Source: Rostratula benghalensis
Taxonomy: Eukaryota > Chordata > Aves > Charadriiformes > Rostratulidae
Assembly (NCBI GenBank): GCA_013399305.1
Contig: VXAI01000199.1
Span: 289,536 to 353,535, forward strand
Direction of reading: 5' to 3'
DNA: 64,000 nucleotides
Shown: positions 1 through 12,548 of the stretch, one piece after another
Numbering within the stretch: position 1 is the stretch's first letter
Layout of the letters: the number at the start of each line of letters is the position of its first letter
Notes under the pieces: generated by a model
Databases searched by the model: none
What the model was told of the DNA's origin: nothing
What the model saw: the letters and a program-made list of their open reading frames with translations, nothing else
Position numbers and translations under genes: made by a program

Positions 1-3000
1 CAGCTGAAGAATTCCTGGAGTCCTTATAGTTAGTCTTAATAAAAGCCGTATTCTACTTCTGTAGGGTTTTTACATTAATAATTAAGACAAATGCCATAAT
101 AAGTTTCCTAGAAGGAACACTTATCATATAGTTTAATATTATCTATTCTGAAGCCTCCAGTTGAATCCAATTAATACTGCTGTGTGAGAGTGGAGGACCT
201 TCAGCTGATGTTTTTCAAATCCATCAAAAATTGTAATGAATACTTGTATCCATATTATGTCTAAGCCAATTCCATCTTTCTGAAATGAAAGAGAATAGGA
301 ACTTTACCAGTCATAAAAACCCACTTTTTACATTTAAGTTATTAATTCTGTGCTGTAATTCTTTGCATGTAATTGGTTTCTTAATTGCATCTCCTCAGAA
401 ATCTGATCTGTTCAAAGTTCAGCAACCTCTGGTTGGGGAGACCAGCACAGTACAATTTCCAGTTAAATGTGCTTGCTTTTTCCAGGTGCTATCAGGATTT
501 CAAGTAATGAAGTCATTGGGACACAACCATTAAAAAGTAACTAAGAGAAAAATGGGATGTTTCATTTTGTGGAGCATTTCTCATGCTTAAAGGAAACCAG
601 TGCCACATTATTTGCAATAATGCAATTTTATTAATGTAGATTAATAGATTTCAGGTCTTTTTCAGCCTTCCAGTGAGGATGTACAGTGAACAGGTAGTCT
701 GGCAGCAGGCTAGTTTTCCTTAGTTACTTTGTGAGAACCCTTGTGTGTTTCCTCCACTCATCAGAGATATGCCATTGAAATCCACTGTCTTAGTTAATAA
801 ATGAAGAAGGACATCTGATTAGAAATTCTGGAAGGAAGGAGTATGGTACAATGGCTAATGAATATATTTCAGGTTCATTGTTCTGCTGCAGGACTGTACC
901 CAAGTCAGCAGACATATTTTAGCATATACAGAGATAATAGCTGCAAAGAAATGAAGGCATTTCAATGCCTTGAAAAACTGTCCATCTGTGCAGTTGTACT
1001 TTCTGGATAGAAAAACTACCCATCCCTTTTCAAAAAAAGAAGGAAAGAGTAAGCTTAGTATGAATATAAATACATGAAACTCATGGGAGATTCATTGATA
1101 GGTTTCGGTTCATGAGTGTGGTATGAATTTATTTGAGTACCCTGTATGCTGTGAAGTCAAATCTGCCAGTGGAAATTACTGACTCTTGTACTCAGCCATT
1201 ACTGGCTCACCCAGTCACTTAGGGGTTGTCTTCATAGGCTTTGTCACTTCCCTGATACGTTGATTATCCTAGTTTATATAAAAATACATGTAAACTTCAT
1301 GAAATTATTTAAAAGTACAGTAAAACATATTATATTTAGAACTGTAGCTTACATTTTGTATGATTTCAGATTTCTGTATCATCGTCAAGCAAACACCTTT
1401 TCAAGTTTAAGTAATTTTGAATGCTATTTGGTTGTTTTGTACTTACATTACACAGTCATTACAATTTGCACATTTAGTTGCTAAGTTTAACTCAGAAAGC
1501 AGCACTGAGTTCCAAATGCTTCCGTACTGTTAAAGTGAGGATATGCATATATGTGTAGATATGTCTAACTGTGTTGGTGTCTTATATGCCTGTAATTTTT
1601 AAATTTTGTGAGGATGGGCACTTAGTTCATCACCTGGCCACTCAGTTGCCTGGATACAATAAAGGGAGCTGGAATTTGACAATAAAATTGATATGATTTT
1701 GGAGGAATGATGGAGAGAGAGGAAAAAGATTGTCTGAAGAAGACCAGTGCAGAGTAAAATTATTTATATGACATCCTGGTTGCAAAGTAAACAACCAAAT
1801 AGTCTCATTTAATAGGCATTGCTTTCCTGATCAAAACGTGTCTTCTGTACGTGTAATATTTTTGTGTATCGTTAGTACTATTTATAGCAGAGTTTTCTTT
1901 TGTGCTGCACTCCTACATCAACAGGCAATTCCTCATGCGCTGATCTATCGCTTTAATGCAGAGGAAAACAACATCTTGCAGAGAGGCATCTCTCACATCT
2001 CTTTATGAGAGTAACCGTAGCTGAGTTAAGAGACAGGCACTACAGAGAGCTTTTACCTGCAACCTGAATGTAGGTACCTCAGTTGCTTTGAAAACATGCT
2101 CTTGGATTATAGACAGAACACTAGATGAAAGCAAAATGTTGAGGATCCATTTAAGTAACCTCTCTGTGAGTGGTATAATAGAACCTTGCTAAATCTGAAA
2201 CTGGAGGCCTTTGCCCGGTTCAGGGCTAAGCTGGAACATGCCTCTACAAGAGGAGAGGCACAGTCACCTCTTTGAAAGTCAGAAGCCGAACTGGAAGTAC
2301 ATTCAGTATTAGTTCAATCACAATATGGAAAATGATAACAGGTCTGTAATTCCAGTTTTCTGGAAAGAAACAGGTGCTGCAAGTTTGGAGAAACTCTCCA
2401 TGGGATGACATTCTCCATGGGATGCAGAGCCGTCTAGAAGACATTTTCTTCTGTGGCATACAATGTACTTTATAACTATACAAATTAATTTCTCTAATTC
2501 CGTCAACTTAATCTCTCAAAGTATTTTAGTATTCTTCCTATGTGACAGTAGTATCTTCATTTTCAACAGGATTACAAAACCCCCACCATTATAAGACTAT
2601 TCATACAGGTCTATTTTCTCCTTATTTTGATAATGAAACACAATTCTAACAATTTCATCTGGGTACTATTTTTACTGTTCTTTTGTCATGTCTGTTATCT
2701 AACAGTAAGATAAACTGTACTTATTTGGACCAATTAAATTTTTTTTAAATCATCGCTCCACTCCTCTTTCTGTCATTCCTTTCCCTAGAAAGCATTAAAT
2801 ATAACCTCTGGATAGCTCAAGGATTCAAAGGAAAGTTGTGACTTGAATGCAAAATTTCACAGGTAAGTTTAATGTTTGGAATTCTACGGTTTAGCAAGTC
2901 CTGAGTTTCTGTAAATACTGCTTTACAAAAAGATGTCAGCAAATTACTGTAAAGGTAACACAAATGTAGAAATTGTCTCTTTGTTTGCATTTCATTTACA

Positions 3001-4666
3001 AAAAAAAAAAAAAAGAAAAGGCAAAAGCAAAAGCAAGCAGATATGCAATATTACTAAAAAAAAAAAAAATTCTCACAGAAAATGTAACATGTGACAGGGA
3101 CTAGGAACCATTTGCAGAAAAAGTCAAACCTTTCTTAAGACAGATTTACTTTTAGAAGCTCTTCTGTATGAAAAGATAAGGTGATATTCTGTTTTGTCGT
3201 TTATTGAACAGTTAGAGATTCCACTAATAAGCAAAGCAGTAAATCTACAAGAAGATCTTAGTGACACCTTGAGCTATAAAAGTGTTTTTGTGCTTGAACA
3301 GCCCATGCTGGTGTACCAAGATGTTCTTAGTCAAACTTCTTAAGTAAACAATTACTTATATATTCTCACCATGTTTACCTACTGTTAAGTATCCTCCCCT
3401 CCCTGGCCCAAATCTACTGTCCAATTTCAGTCAAACTTGATGAGCATAGAGAATAGAATGACTTGAGGTAACATGAAAAGAATCATGCTTCATTATTTCC
3501 CTTGTTTACAGAAGGATTTGTGGATTGGTGACAAGAAAATTAGGAATCTGTTTTTCAGTTCAGCCAGGCTGGCCAGCACTTTCTGTCACTCAATATTTCT
3601 GATATCAGCCTTTGTAACTGATACAACGTAGTAGGTCTCCATTTTTGCTCAGGTTAACATCTTACATCGCCATTTAATGCCCCAAAATGTCTTATCATAC
3701 TGTTTGCATTACTTCTTCATTGTTCAGGTATAAATGACTACCCAGAATGCACAGCAACATCAGGCAAAATGACTGTATATCAAAGATGCAGAGCATCATA
3801 ATTCAAAGAACATCATTCATTCAAGAAGCCTCCATTTAAATCAATAATGTGCAAATGTATGCAAGACACTTCTATTTCACTGAAGTCCTGTAAAAATTCT
3901 GGCTTTGAATAAGAATTAGGTGGCTGTTTTAAAACCTCCTCCACATCATCTCTGTTCTGGTACTCTGAAACAACAGTTAAGATTTCTATCAAGTTCAATG
4001 ACACTAGCAGGGGATGTTAAAGTGCTGAGAACTCAACCTAAAAAACACTGTTGTCATAGGAATGACTGCAAGATGGCTACAAAAGAGGTCTTGTTTTGTA
4101 TAACCTAAGGGGCTTCAGTTGACAGTGAATGACCTCTCATCAGTTTGCTCGAGCAGAGCTGAATTTCATGGTTTTACAACATTGTGCTGATACTTTCTGG
4201 ATAGAAATTTAGCAATGAATTGTATCAAAATAATGTTATTTATCTCACCATTGGAAATAGCTATCTCTATAGTCTGAATAAAAATAGATTCCTGGGATGT
4301 TAAAAATCAAGAATCAACATACAACATATAAGTTACTGAAAGATGGATCTCATATCCTTCTTAAATTTCATCTAGGACTGCTTGTCTTTGACTAGAGATG
4401 ATTTTAAGCCTGCAGGATAGAACCCTGCAGTTTTTCAAAAATTGTATTTCTAGGCCAGGGAAACTAAAAATCTTGGAAATCATAAAAGCAGAACTTCTCC
4501 TGCAAGGTTGAGTCCAGCAAAGAGTTGTAAAAATAAGCAAGCAAACAAAAGGAATTGTAAAAGTCTGAACATTCCTACAAGAATGTTGGCTGACAATATC
4601 GAAGAAGTCCTTTTGTGACATTGCCAATGCTTGTGTGATGTTATCAGCATCACTGTGTTTTTTTCC

Positions 4667-4689
4667 TTTTTTTTTTTTTTTTTTTTTTT
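4667..4689 (+). repeat. poly-T run (23 bp)
   Basis: Twenty-three uninterrupted T residues, preceded by a T-rich stretch from 4658. No coding sequence or LINE tail is attached, so it is called only as a homopolymer. Confidence 0.95.
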
Positions 4690-7600
4690 ATAATATGAAT
4701 TGATCTTTAATAGGCCATTTCTGGTAAGACTCTCAGACACAGTCTGTCCTTGTGCACCTGCAAGACTATGAATGTAACATCAAAGTGTGTAAGTGTGTTG
4801 TGGCTGCTTTTTGTCTCTAATGGAGGGCTGGTTGTGAGAGAAAGGATCTTTGAACCTTGGAAAGTTTAGTGAGTACAGCAACAGAAGCTTTGCTGAACCA
4901 TTTGGAACTTAATTGTCCCTCTTTTTCGTCCCACCCACCTCAAACCTTACATTAATACAATATTGAAGAATTTAGACACTCCACAGGCAGCTCTGTGCCA
5001 AAGGGAGGAATATCAGATTTTGTCCAAATGCCAAGGCTTGGGTTTAACATATTGATTTCTATGCCTCTGAACCAAACTCCCTGGGTGAGAGTCTTCATCC
5101 AATGGGGGCTTGACCCTGCCTAAATTTTGGTCAGGGGAGTCAGGCTTCTCCTGCTGCCTGATGTTTGTGGGGAGACAGGGAGAAAGAAGAGGGAAATACG
5201 GAATACTGTTGAATATAAAAAGGGTCAAAATAGTTCCATCTTGCCTGGATGATTAAACACAGAATGTGGATATGTCTAACAGAGGCCATCAGCTGTATCA
5301 CTCCTTTTTATTTTCTAGCTCAAGATCAGCCTTTGGTGGCTAAAACGTGTGAAACCATTTCTAGGCACAGCACAGTTGTACAAGCCTAAGTTTCTTCCAC
5401 GAACACCTTTCATTCCCCAACTCTTGTTTTATGATATATAACCATCCACTCAAAGTACCCATGATTCTCGCTTTAGGAAGGGAATCAAATGACAGGAACA
5501 GTTGAGTTTCTGGGACAAAAATGAAATTGTTTTCATTGAAAGTATCCAGAAAGAAGGCAAAAATATTGGTAACAGTGTATCTCACTGTCTTGTGAATATT
5601 CTTGAGAGAAAAATGGCAACATAGAAAGAACTTTTCAGTAGTAATAGGTAAACCAATCTCTATTTAGAAAAGAAGTACTTTAAGAGTTTAGTTCATAATT
5701 TGAACAGCAAATTATCTCTGCTGTTCTTACTTTGGCTGCATCTCATTTTCCAAATCCTTGTTCATATAGCTTTGATTCAATTGATCACCATGACCACTTC
5801 TCATTGCCTCTCTATTTTAATCTTTCAGCAATTGAAGGGTACCTAAATATGGAAGAATTTTCTCATGCATGCAAGGGAATAGTCATTCATTTGTACTAAT
5901 TTTTCATGATCCGTCCTTTCAAAATCAGAGGCTTGGTAAAAAAAAAAAAGCTCAGTGCAGCCTGATGCCAGCAAAACTGCACCTGTTTTTGCTTTGCATT
6001 CTTGTGCTTTGATGAAGAAGGAAAGAACAGAATTATTATACACTCCATCTCTGGTTAAATAGAAGATGAAGGCTTAAAATAGTTTTCCAGTCAGAGAAGT
6101 GGCTACTGGAGCAAAGCTGTAGGAACAGGTTATGGATGTGGATCAGATGGAGTAATGAACTCCCAAAGAGTTGTTACTCATGGGAAGTTAAGATTAAAAC
6201 ATTCATAAGAGTTTAGTGATTCTGCATAGTTTAGGCCATCAGTTCCTAAAATTTAGACTCCCACTAGGACTAGATTTCATCAAATATATAGAAAATGCAA
6301 TTGTTTCAAGTGCTGTCTCAAGTCGTCAAAAGTCTTGCCTTTGCAATTCTGTGGTTAAAATACTGTTGTGGTTTTATTATTTTAAAATAATTTAAGCTTA
6401 TCCTATTCAGACTTCTATACTTTAATCTTCTCTGAATGGTTCACATGAAAGTCATTGTCTGAGACCACCTTCCAGGTATGTTTTTCTTCCATAACATACC
6501 ATGAAACTAGACTTTCATAAAGGAGTGAGCTGATAGAACTGAGACAATACAAAGATACACTTCTGAAAACCTATAGAAATTATCTACATGGGTTTTATGC
6601 TGCTAGATGACACAATATCAATAAGTATGCAGATTTTAAAGTACTAGGCTTTAGGAGAAATTAAACCTACAAACCTACAACTTTGTCTTTAAGACAACTA
6701 AATTTGGCTACAAAAATATGCTCCTGAAAAAACAGTATAAATCAATTATAGTTAATTCACAAGTGTTAGCAAGTTCTGCTATATTATTTTGATAGTATTC
6801 ATTTGGGGTAATACTCATATGGTTCCAGTGCGTATTTGTTTTTCCACGTTAATATCTGGCAATCAAAAGGCGTACAGTCTCACCTCAGAAAGATAAATGG
6901 AAATAGGCTGAGAAATAAGCAGTAAGTATAGTTCATCCTTCAGGATGAGTCAGTATCTAGGTGCACTTTTTGTGGACATCAAGAAGACGTGATTGCACAC
7001 CTCAGGCCTAACTTAGCAGCACACCACAGAAATCTGTTTGAAGTGCAACTGTGGCAACTTCACAGTGCATTAGGCAGACTGACTAGACAACTGTTGAAGA
7101 CATCTTTCCAGGTCAACTTTTGTCTATTTGGTTATTAGAGAAGATCAGAGGAACCTTCACAAAGTGTTTTTAATGTAATCATGGTTACAAGCTGTGCTTT
7201 TTGGCTCAAGTAACTCATTAATGGCATGAAAAGGAACAGCGAGCCAGCTTGTCTTTGAGGAAATTACGTGGTAATGATAAGCTGCCTAATCCTTCAGGAG
7301 AACAGTCCATTTTGCAGAACAGATAATTTCCACATAGTTAAAAGAACACCATGAAAACCCCTTGAAGACTGGCAGCTGACAACCGTACAGAGGGATGGGT
7401 TTTTGCTCTGCGTTTGCCAGCCAGTCTAGGCTATCAGCCTAATAACTCTCTCAGTGCCTTATAACAGCTCTGCATAGACCCATTCAGAGCCCTTGATCAC
7501 ACCAGAAAGAGAATAAAGAGCCTTCCATACTCATGCAAGGAGGAAAGAAACCAAAGCATCTGCTTCTGTGAAAGGAAATCTATATAGTCACTAACAACAA

Positions 7601-8237
7601 TTTACAGCAACATCAGTGATGACATAAGTACTACAAGTTTGAATACTGTTTCTCATCCTGATGATCTTTTTTATCAGTCAGTGATGGATTAGCGTCATGT
7701 AAGCTTGCAGCTGTTTTGGGTCAAGGGAGGGATCAGATAGCTGTAAAAATGCTGAAGTTCAGGGCGAGCCAAAAAGCTCAGAAAAATGTAACGTTCACTT
7801 GAATCTGCTGAGAAACTACGTGTGTTGTAATCCAGCCACACAACTAATTTCATACTTTTGTTGCAGAAGGTGCAAATATTAAAATATTGCTAATGAGGAG
7901 TAAGCCAGCTTCATCCAAAACTAGGGTTTCTCACCCCGGCAAGGCAAGATTGAGCAATAGAGAGAGAAGCACTTCTTTGAATAGCACAGAGGAAAAAGGA
8001 AGCTGTAACATAACTCTCCACAACTTCCCATATACCCAGATGGCTGCACTGGCAAAGTCTGTGCAAGGAGACCACAAGCTGAAGCTCTTTAAAGGTCTTT
8101 AAAGGTCTGTGGTATGTCAGATCCCTATGAAGTGACTCAGGAGCAAAGAGGTTAGGAAATGCTAAGGTAACCTGTAGGTGAGGTTCAGTACTATAAGAAA
8201 GAAAAGGCATTGACCTTTAAATCATAGGTTTTGGGGG

Positions 8238-8262
8238 GTTTGTTTGTTTGTTTGTTTGTTTT
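8238..8262 (+). repeat. (GTTT)n tetranucleotide repeat
   Basis: Six GTTT units in a G/T-rich patch (GGGGGG before, GGGGTTTTT after). This is an ordinary microsatellite. Confidence 0.9.
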
Positions 8263-9747
8263 GGGGTTTTTATTTTGGTAGTCTGACATAGTTTGTGGAC
8301 TTGGTAAGGGATATAGACTCTCATCTGGTTTACCCACGAAGAAAGCATGGTATGTGACTGAACTCATGCCAGGCAGAGCTCTGACAGGGAGTGACTCTTA
8401 CTGATGTTCTCCCAGAAGTGTGCAGTTACACCTAGGGAATGCACAATGTTCCTCCTGCCAAAGCTTTCATCCCTCCCAGTGTGCCTCAGCCAGGCAAGAA
8501 ACAGGCAGTCTTCCTCCCTAGCACGGCCTCTCTGTTATACTAGTCAGTCACTCAGCTGTGACTGAACAGATGAAAAAATCCTACCTGCTACCTCTTACAA
8601 AAATATATTGTCTTACAAAATTGTATGGGCAGTTTTTTGTCCATTACTTTACATCTACTTGGATTACCTGGTTTACCTGTGTTTTCCTCCATTTTTCACC
8701 ACACCTCTATGTCTGTAAGGAAAGCCTGATGTTCACAGGCATCACAATGAGCACAGGTGAGCAGTGGTGACTGGGTACACTACTACTACTCCAAATTTAG
8801 GCAACAATCAATAACATTATGTGTACCAGTGTCCTAAGGACAAAAAAAGGCTGGGTAGAAGCCACACAATGATGCCAAGTGCTCCAATAATTTATTACGT
8901 AATTGAGAGTTTTCCAGGTCATTCTGCACTATGAAAATGCAGTCCATGAGTTCAGATCTAAGTCGTCAAATGAGTGCTACTCACTTTTGTGTAGCATTTG
9001 CACCAACACCCTCATCGTACATGATGGGCAAACACAGAGGCATAAATGAACTTTGTCTGGTTTGTCTGACTAGACTGAAAAAAATCTCTTTGCAGCCCAG
9101 GCACTCGCACAGACATGGACTTGCTGATAAAACTCTAAAATTAAATGTAAATGAAGCTGTAATACACAATAGTTAGATTTCAGGTGATGGACAGATGCCT
9201 ATTCTTTACTGTTCAGGCTGGATTGATGAAAGTAAGGGTATAGGCTGAACTCTTGAGCAGAACCCTGGCCTTGTGCTACACTATGTAGTAGTGTATACTG
9301 CTACAATACTACAATACAAGCAGTCGATCACATAGTTTCACACAGAATGAGACTGATGAAAGCTTAGTATTAGCTAAACTTGTTTAAACTTTCCTGCATC
9401 TAACCTAATAATGAAGAGGTGAGCCAGAGAAGTACCTTGTTGTTCCTGCTGTGCTTTGTTGTTATTGATGCTGTACGTCCAGCAAAACCAGTTCCATCCT
9501 TGACTTTGGGGAATGAGGCCATGGCATTGTGTCTGAAAAGCTGGACCTTGCACATCATGTGCCTTTGCAGCACATGACTGTGACACCAACAGTCTAGAAA
9601 AGGACTAGTGAAGGATGGAAAAGAAGCTATGAGGTTATTGATTCTCAAAGGAAAAGCTTGCCAACCATTGCACATAACACTGGGGATGAGGACTCCTCTT
9701 TAGTTTAAGACCCCAGTTTTTGATTGCCAAACCGGAACTGCCTCTTT

Positions 9748-9787
9748 NNNNNNNNNNNNNNNNNNNNNNNNNNNNNNNNNNNNNNNN
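9748..9787. other. assembly gap (40 N)
   Basis: Forty N bases. Flanking sequences show no obvious repeat that would explain the gap. Confidence 0.99.
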
Positions 9788-12445
9788 CTTTCATCTATAC
9801 TGTCTCTAAGCAGCAAATGATGTAGAACACTCCTCAGAATAGGAGGATTATATACAAGTCCCACTGCCAATCTTTTGAATTTGGAAAATATCCATAATGG
9901 AAGTAAACAGTCAATGAATATTTAAGCATCAGCAGAAATGCAAGAGATAAGGTTCTTGATATTTTCCAAATGACTTTCTGGGATTTTCACAGTGATGTTG
10001 GAAATTCTCTGTGAATGTACCATTTGCTTCAGAAATCAGTTTGCCACGACACAGAAAAATAAATGGCATTACAGCAAAATAAAACTAAACCATTCTGATG
10101 TGTGTATGGGCTCCATCTGCATACATGTTGTCTATAGTACTAGAGTTTAAATGTAACATAGTACATTTTAACCTGCTGTTTATAGATCCCAGTGGGGGTT
10201 TTGCAGGCAATTCATTCCCAGTAATTTAAATTAGACAGGAGGCCAACTGTAATTTTCTTTTCCATTGTGCCTGTTTTAACTCATAATTGAGAATAAAACA
10301 AACTAGTGTGACTATATCCAAAGGATTCAGTTGTGATATTGAAGAGAGATCATGGAAACAATGACTACGTGGTAGGATTAATTTCCAGGTGAAGATACAG
10401 TGCAAGAGTAAACTTCATTAGATATAATGCATGAGCCCAAAACATGTTTCCCAGAGTACTGGTGGATTTGTGGCAGCTCACCGTGGAAGTTTTAAGGCAA
10501 TACTATAGCTGGAACAACTTTGTGTCTGAAAAAGCAAAAAAACACAACCAAGGCATTATGAAGTTTGGTGTGTTTTTTTTCTTTTTCTTTTTCTTTTTTT
10601 TTTTTTTTCCTTTTTGAAAGTGGCCGCGTGTTCTGGAAGACCTGTTACTAAATATCATCCTAAAATGTATTTCTGAGTAAGGAGATTCATTTTGCCTTTC
10701 AACTTAGTAGAACTTATATACATAGCTCCTTTCAAGTTTCCATGTTTCAGAAAACATTTCTTTGGCAATTAGAAGACACATGAAAAGAGAGTATTTTTGT
10801 GTGGTAGTCAGTATTGCTAGAATAGTTTCTTTTGCCAGAGGTGTACTTGGTGCAAATCTGAAACTCCAGCTGCAAGTCCTAGCCAGTTACTGTAATGAAG
10901 TAGATTCAGTTGGACTCCCACAAGGGCTTACCTCAGCAAATGATACAGAAAGCACTTGCATGCTCATATGCAGGAGAATATAAGACATACCACAACAATA
11001 CAATTACACCTGTAACTTTGTTTTTATATTCCTCCGGGAATTCATTCTCCATCTCTGCTATAATAGTATAAATACCTCCTGCTTCTCCTTTTTTATCCTT
11101 GCTAACACCTTAATGCTAATATTAATGTTCATGTCACAGACTCCTAAATTTGAAGTAAAAAATCAATCTGAATTATGTTTCAGAGATAGAGATTTTTTTC
11201 CCCAAGTAATAACAGATTTTTAGGAGCTTAAGTACTAATTGCATAGTCATTACCATTATTATTACCTTTATGCAAAACAGGTAGCATTTGTATTAGTAAA
11301 GGTAGTGATATTCATATCTGAGAAGACATGTTGTTTGACATGCATTTTATGCTAAATGAATTTTAGCAAGATGAATATATCAGACTAAATTATGCATTCC
11401 CTTTCCTTCACAGAGAATTAGCACTAGAGGGAATGAATAAAATTTACCTATTAAGTAAAATTACTAAGGTTTGTGGGTGAAAATATATCAGCCATAAAGA
11501 AAAAGCAATCTTAGCTCATGAGTTTGTTTTGAGAATTTATCAATGGGAGCAGGGTTGCCAAGAGCAAGCAATAAAGAAACATGAAACAAGCCCCAAGAGC
11601 TGTATGTTTCTGAGTCAATCTCCCATCAGTCCTGAAAGGTGGTTATCAGCAAATGTATGAATATTTTAATGTATGCTGCATACTAGTTCCACGTAGCCAG
11701 AGGACCAGGCTAGCAAAATCCCTCAAGTTTACCACAGGGGCCGATACAGATTTCTTCTCTTTCTCACAGTCTCTCTGTTTCTTTATTCATTTTGGAAAAG
11801 CTAAGCAACATCCTATCTTCATTGCTGTCTCATTAGCTAAACAAAGCAGAGAGAAGAAGACTAAAGCTAACCCACCCTGCAGAGACACTTGCAGCCTTGA
11901 CACCTTCCCTTACTTGCATTTGGATCTCATCACCAGTTACTAGTGCCTGGAACAACTCTATTAAGAGGAGAAATGGGTGTTTGCTCTAGGAAAGGAGTGG
12001 AACAAATGCACTTCAGAAAAACAAAGTATGAAAAATAATATATAGGAAGAGGGAGATATTTTGATTTGCTGTTCCCCTCTCCTTGTAACACAAGAATATT
12101 TTGCAAACTTCAAAATAATGTCAAAAGACTTATTTTTTGTTTACTATGTCATCAGACTGTGGAACTCACTGTCCAATAAGTTATTAATGATCATAGCATA
12201 CCAAGATCAGAAAATTATCAAAAATTATATTTGATCTATTATGGCAAATGTCATGCACCATATACACCATAAAATATTTATCTCTCCTCAGTTACTTATT
12301 TAGATTACCATAAAAGGATCAGAAAAAGGGTGTTCAAATGGGCATCTGGTACCAGAATTTGTTGTATTTGCTAGCATCTTCATGAACTTTACTTCTGGAG
12401 ACTGAATTTCTTTTTAAGAGGCTGGAGTTAGCTTTTAATTAGAAA
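9788..12445. other. non-coding AT-rich DNA, no gene seen
   Basis: Nothing beyond a pyrimidine tract of T and C at 10573-10615 and short chance reading frames (at most 96 codons, no family resemblance). Confidence 0.7.
10573..10615 (+). repeat. T-rich (TTTTTC)n low-complexity tract
   Basis: About 43 bp of T interrupted by single C residues at regular spacing, giving a decayed TTTTTC repeat. Confidence 0.9.
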
Positions 12446-12548
12446 CATAGAGTCATAGAATGGTTAGAGTTGGAAGGGACCTTAAAGATCATCAAGTTCC
12501 AACCCACCTGCCATGGGCAGGGACACCTCCCACTAGACAAGGTTGCTC
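12446..12548 (-). mobile_element. CR1 3'-end fragment, minus strand
   Basis: The plus strand reads AACATAGAGTCATAGAATGG and then GGGACCTTAAAGATCATC, TTCCAACCCACCTGCC and CCACTAGACAAGGTTGCTC, the reverse complement of a CR1 tail. Only about the last 100 bp of the element are present, a common 5'-truncated remnant. It contains no coding sequence. Confidence 0.88.

Larger units (their letters stand above)
1..9747. other. non-coding AT-rich DNA, no gene seen
   Basis: I see no gene, RNA or recognisable transposon here. The open frames are under 110 codons, show no family resemblance and overlap on both strands as chance frames do. Small structures: A-runs 3000-3014 and 3057-3069, T23 at 4667-4689, a GTTT repeat near 8.24 kb, and a 17-bp-period tandem duplication of TCTCCATGGGATG at 2395-2424. 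Confidence 0.7.
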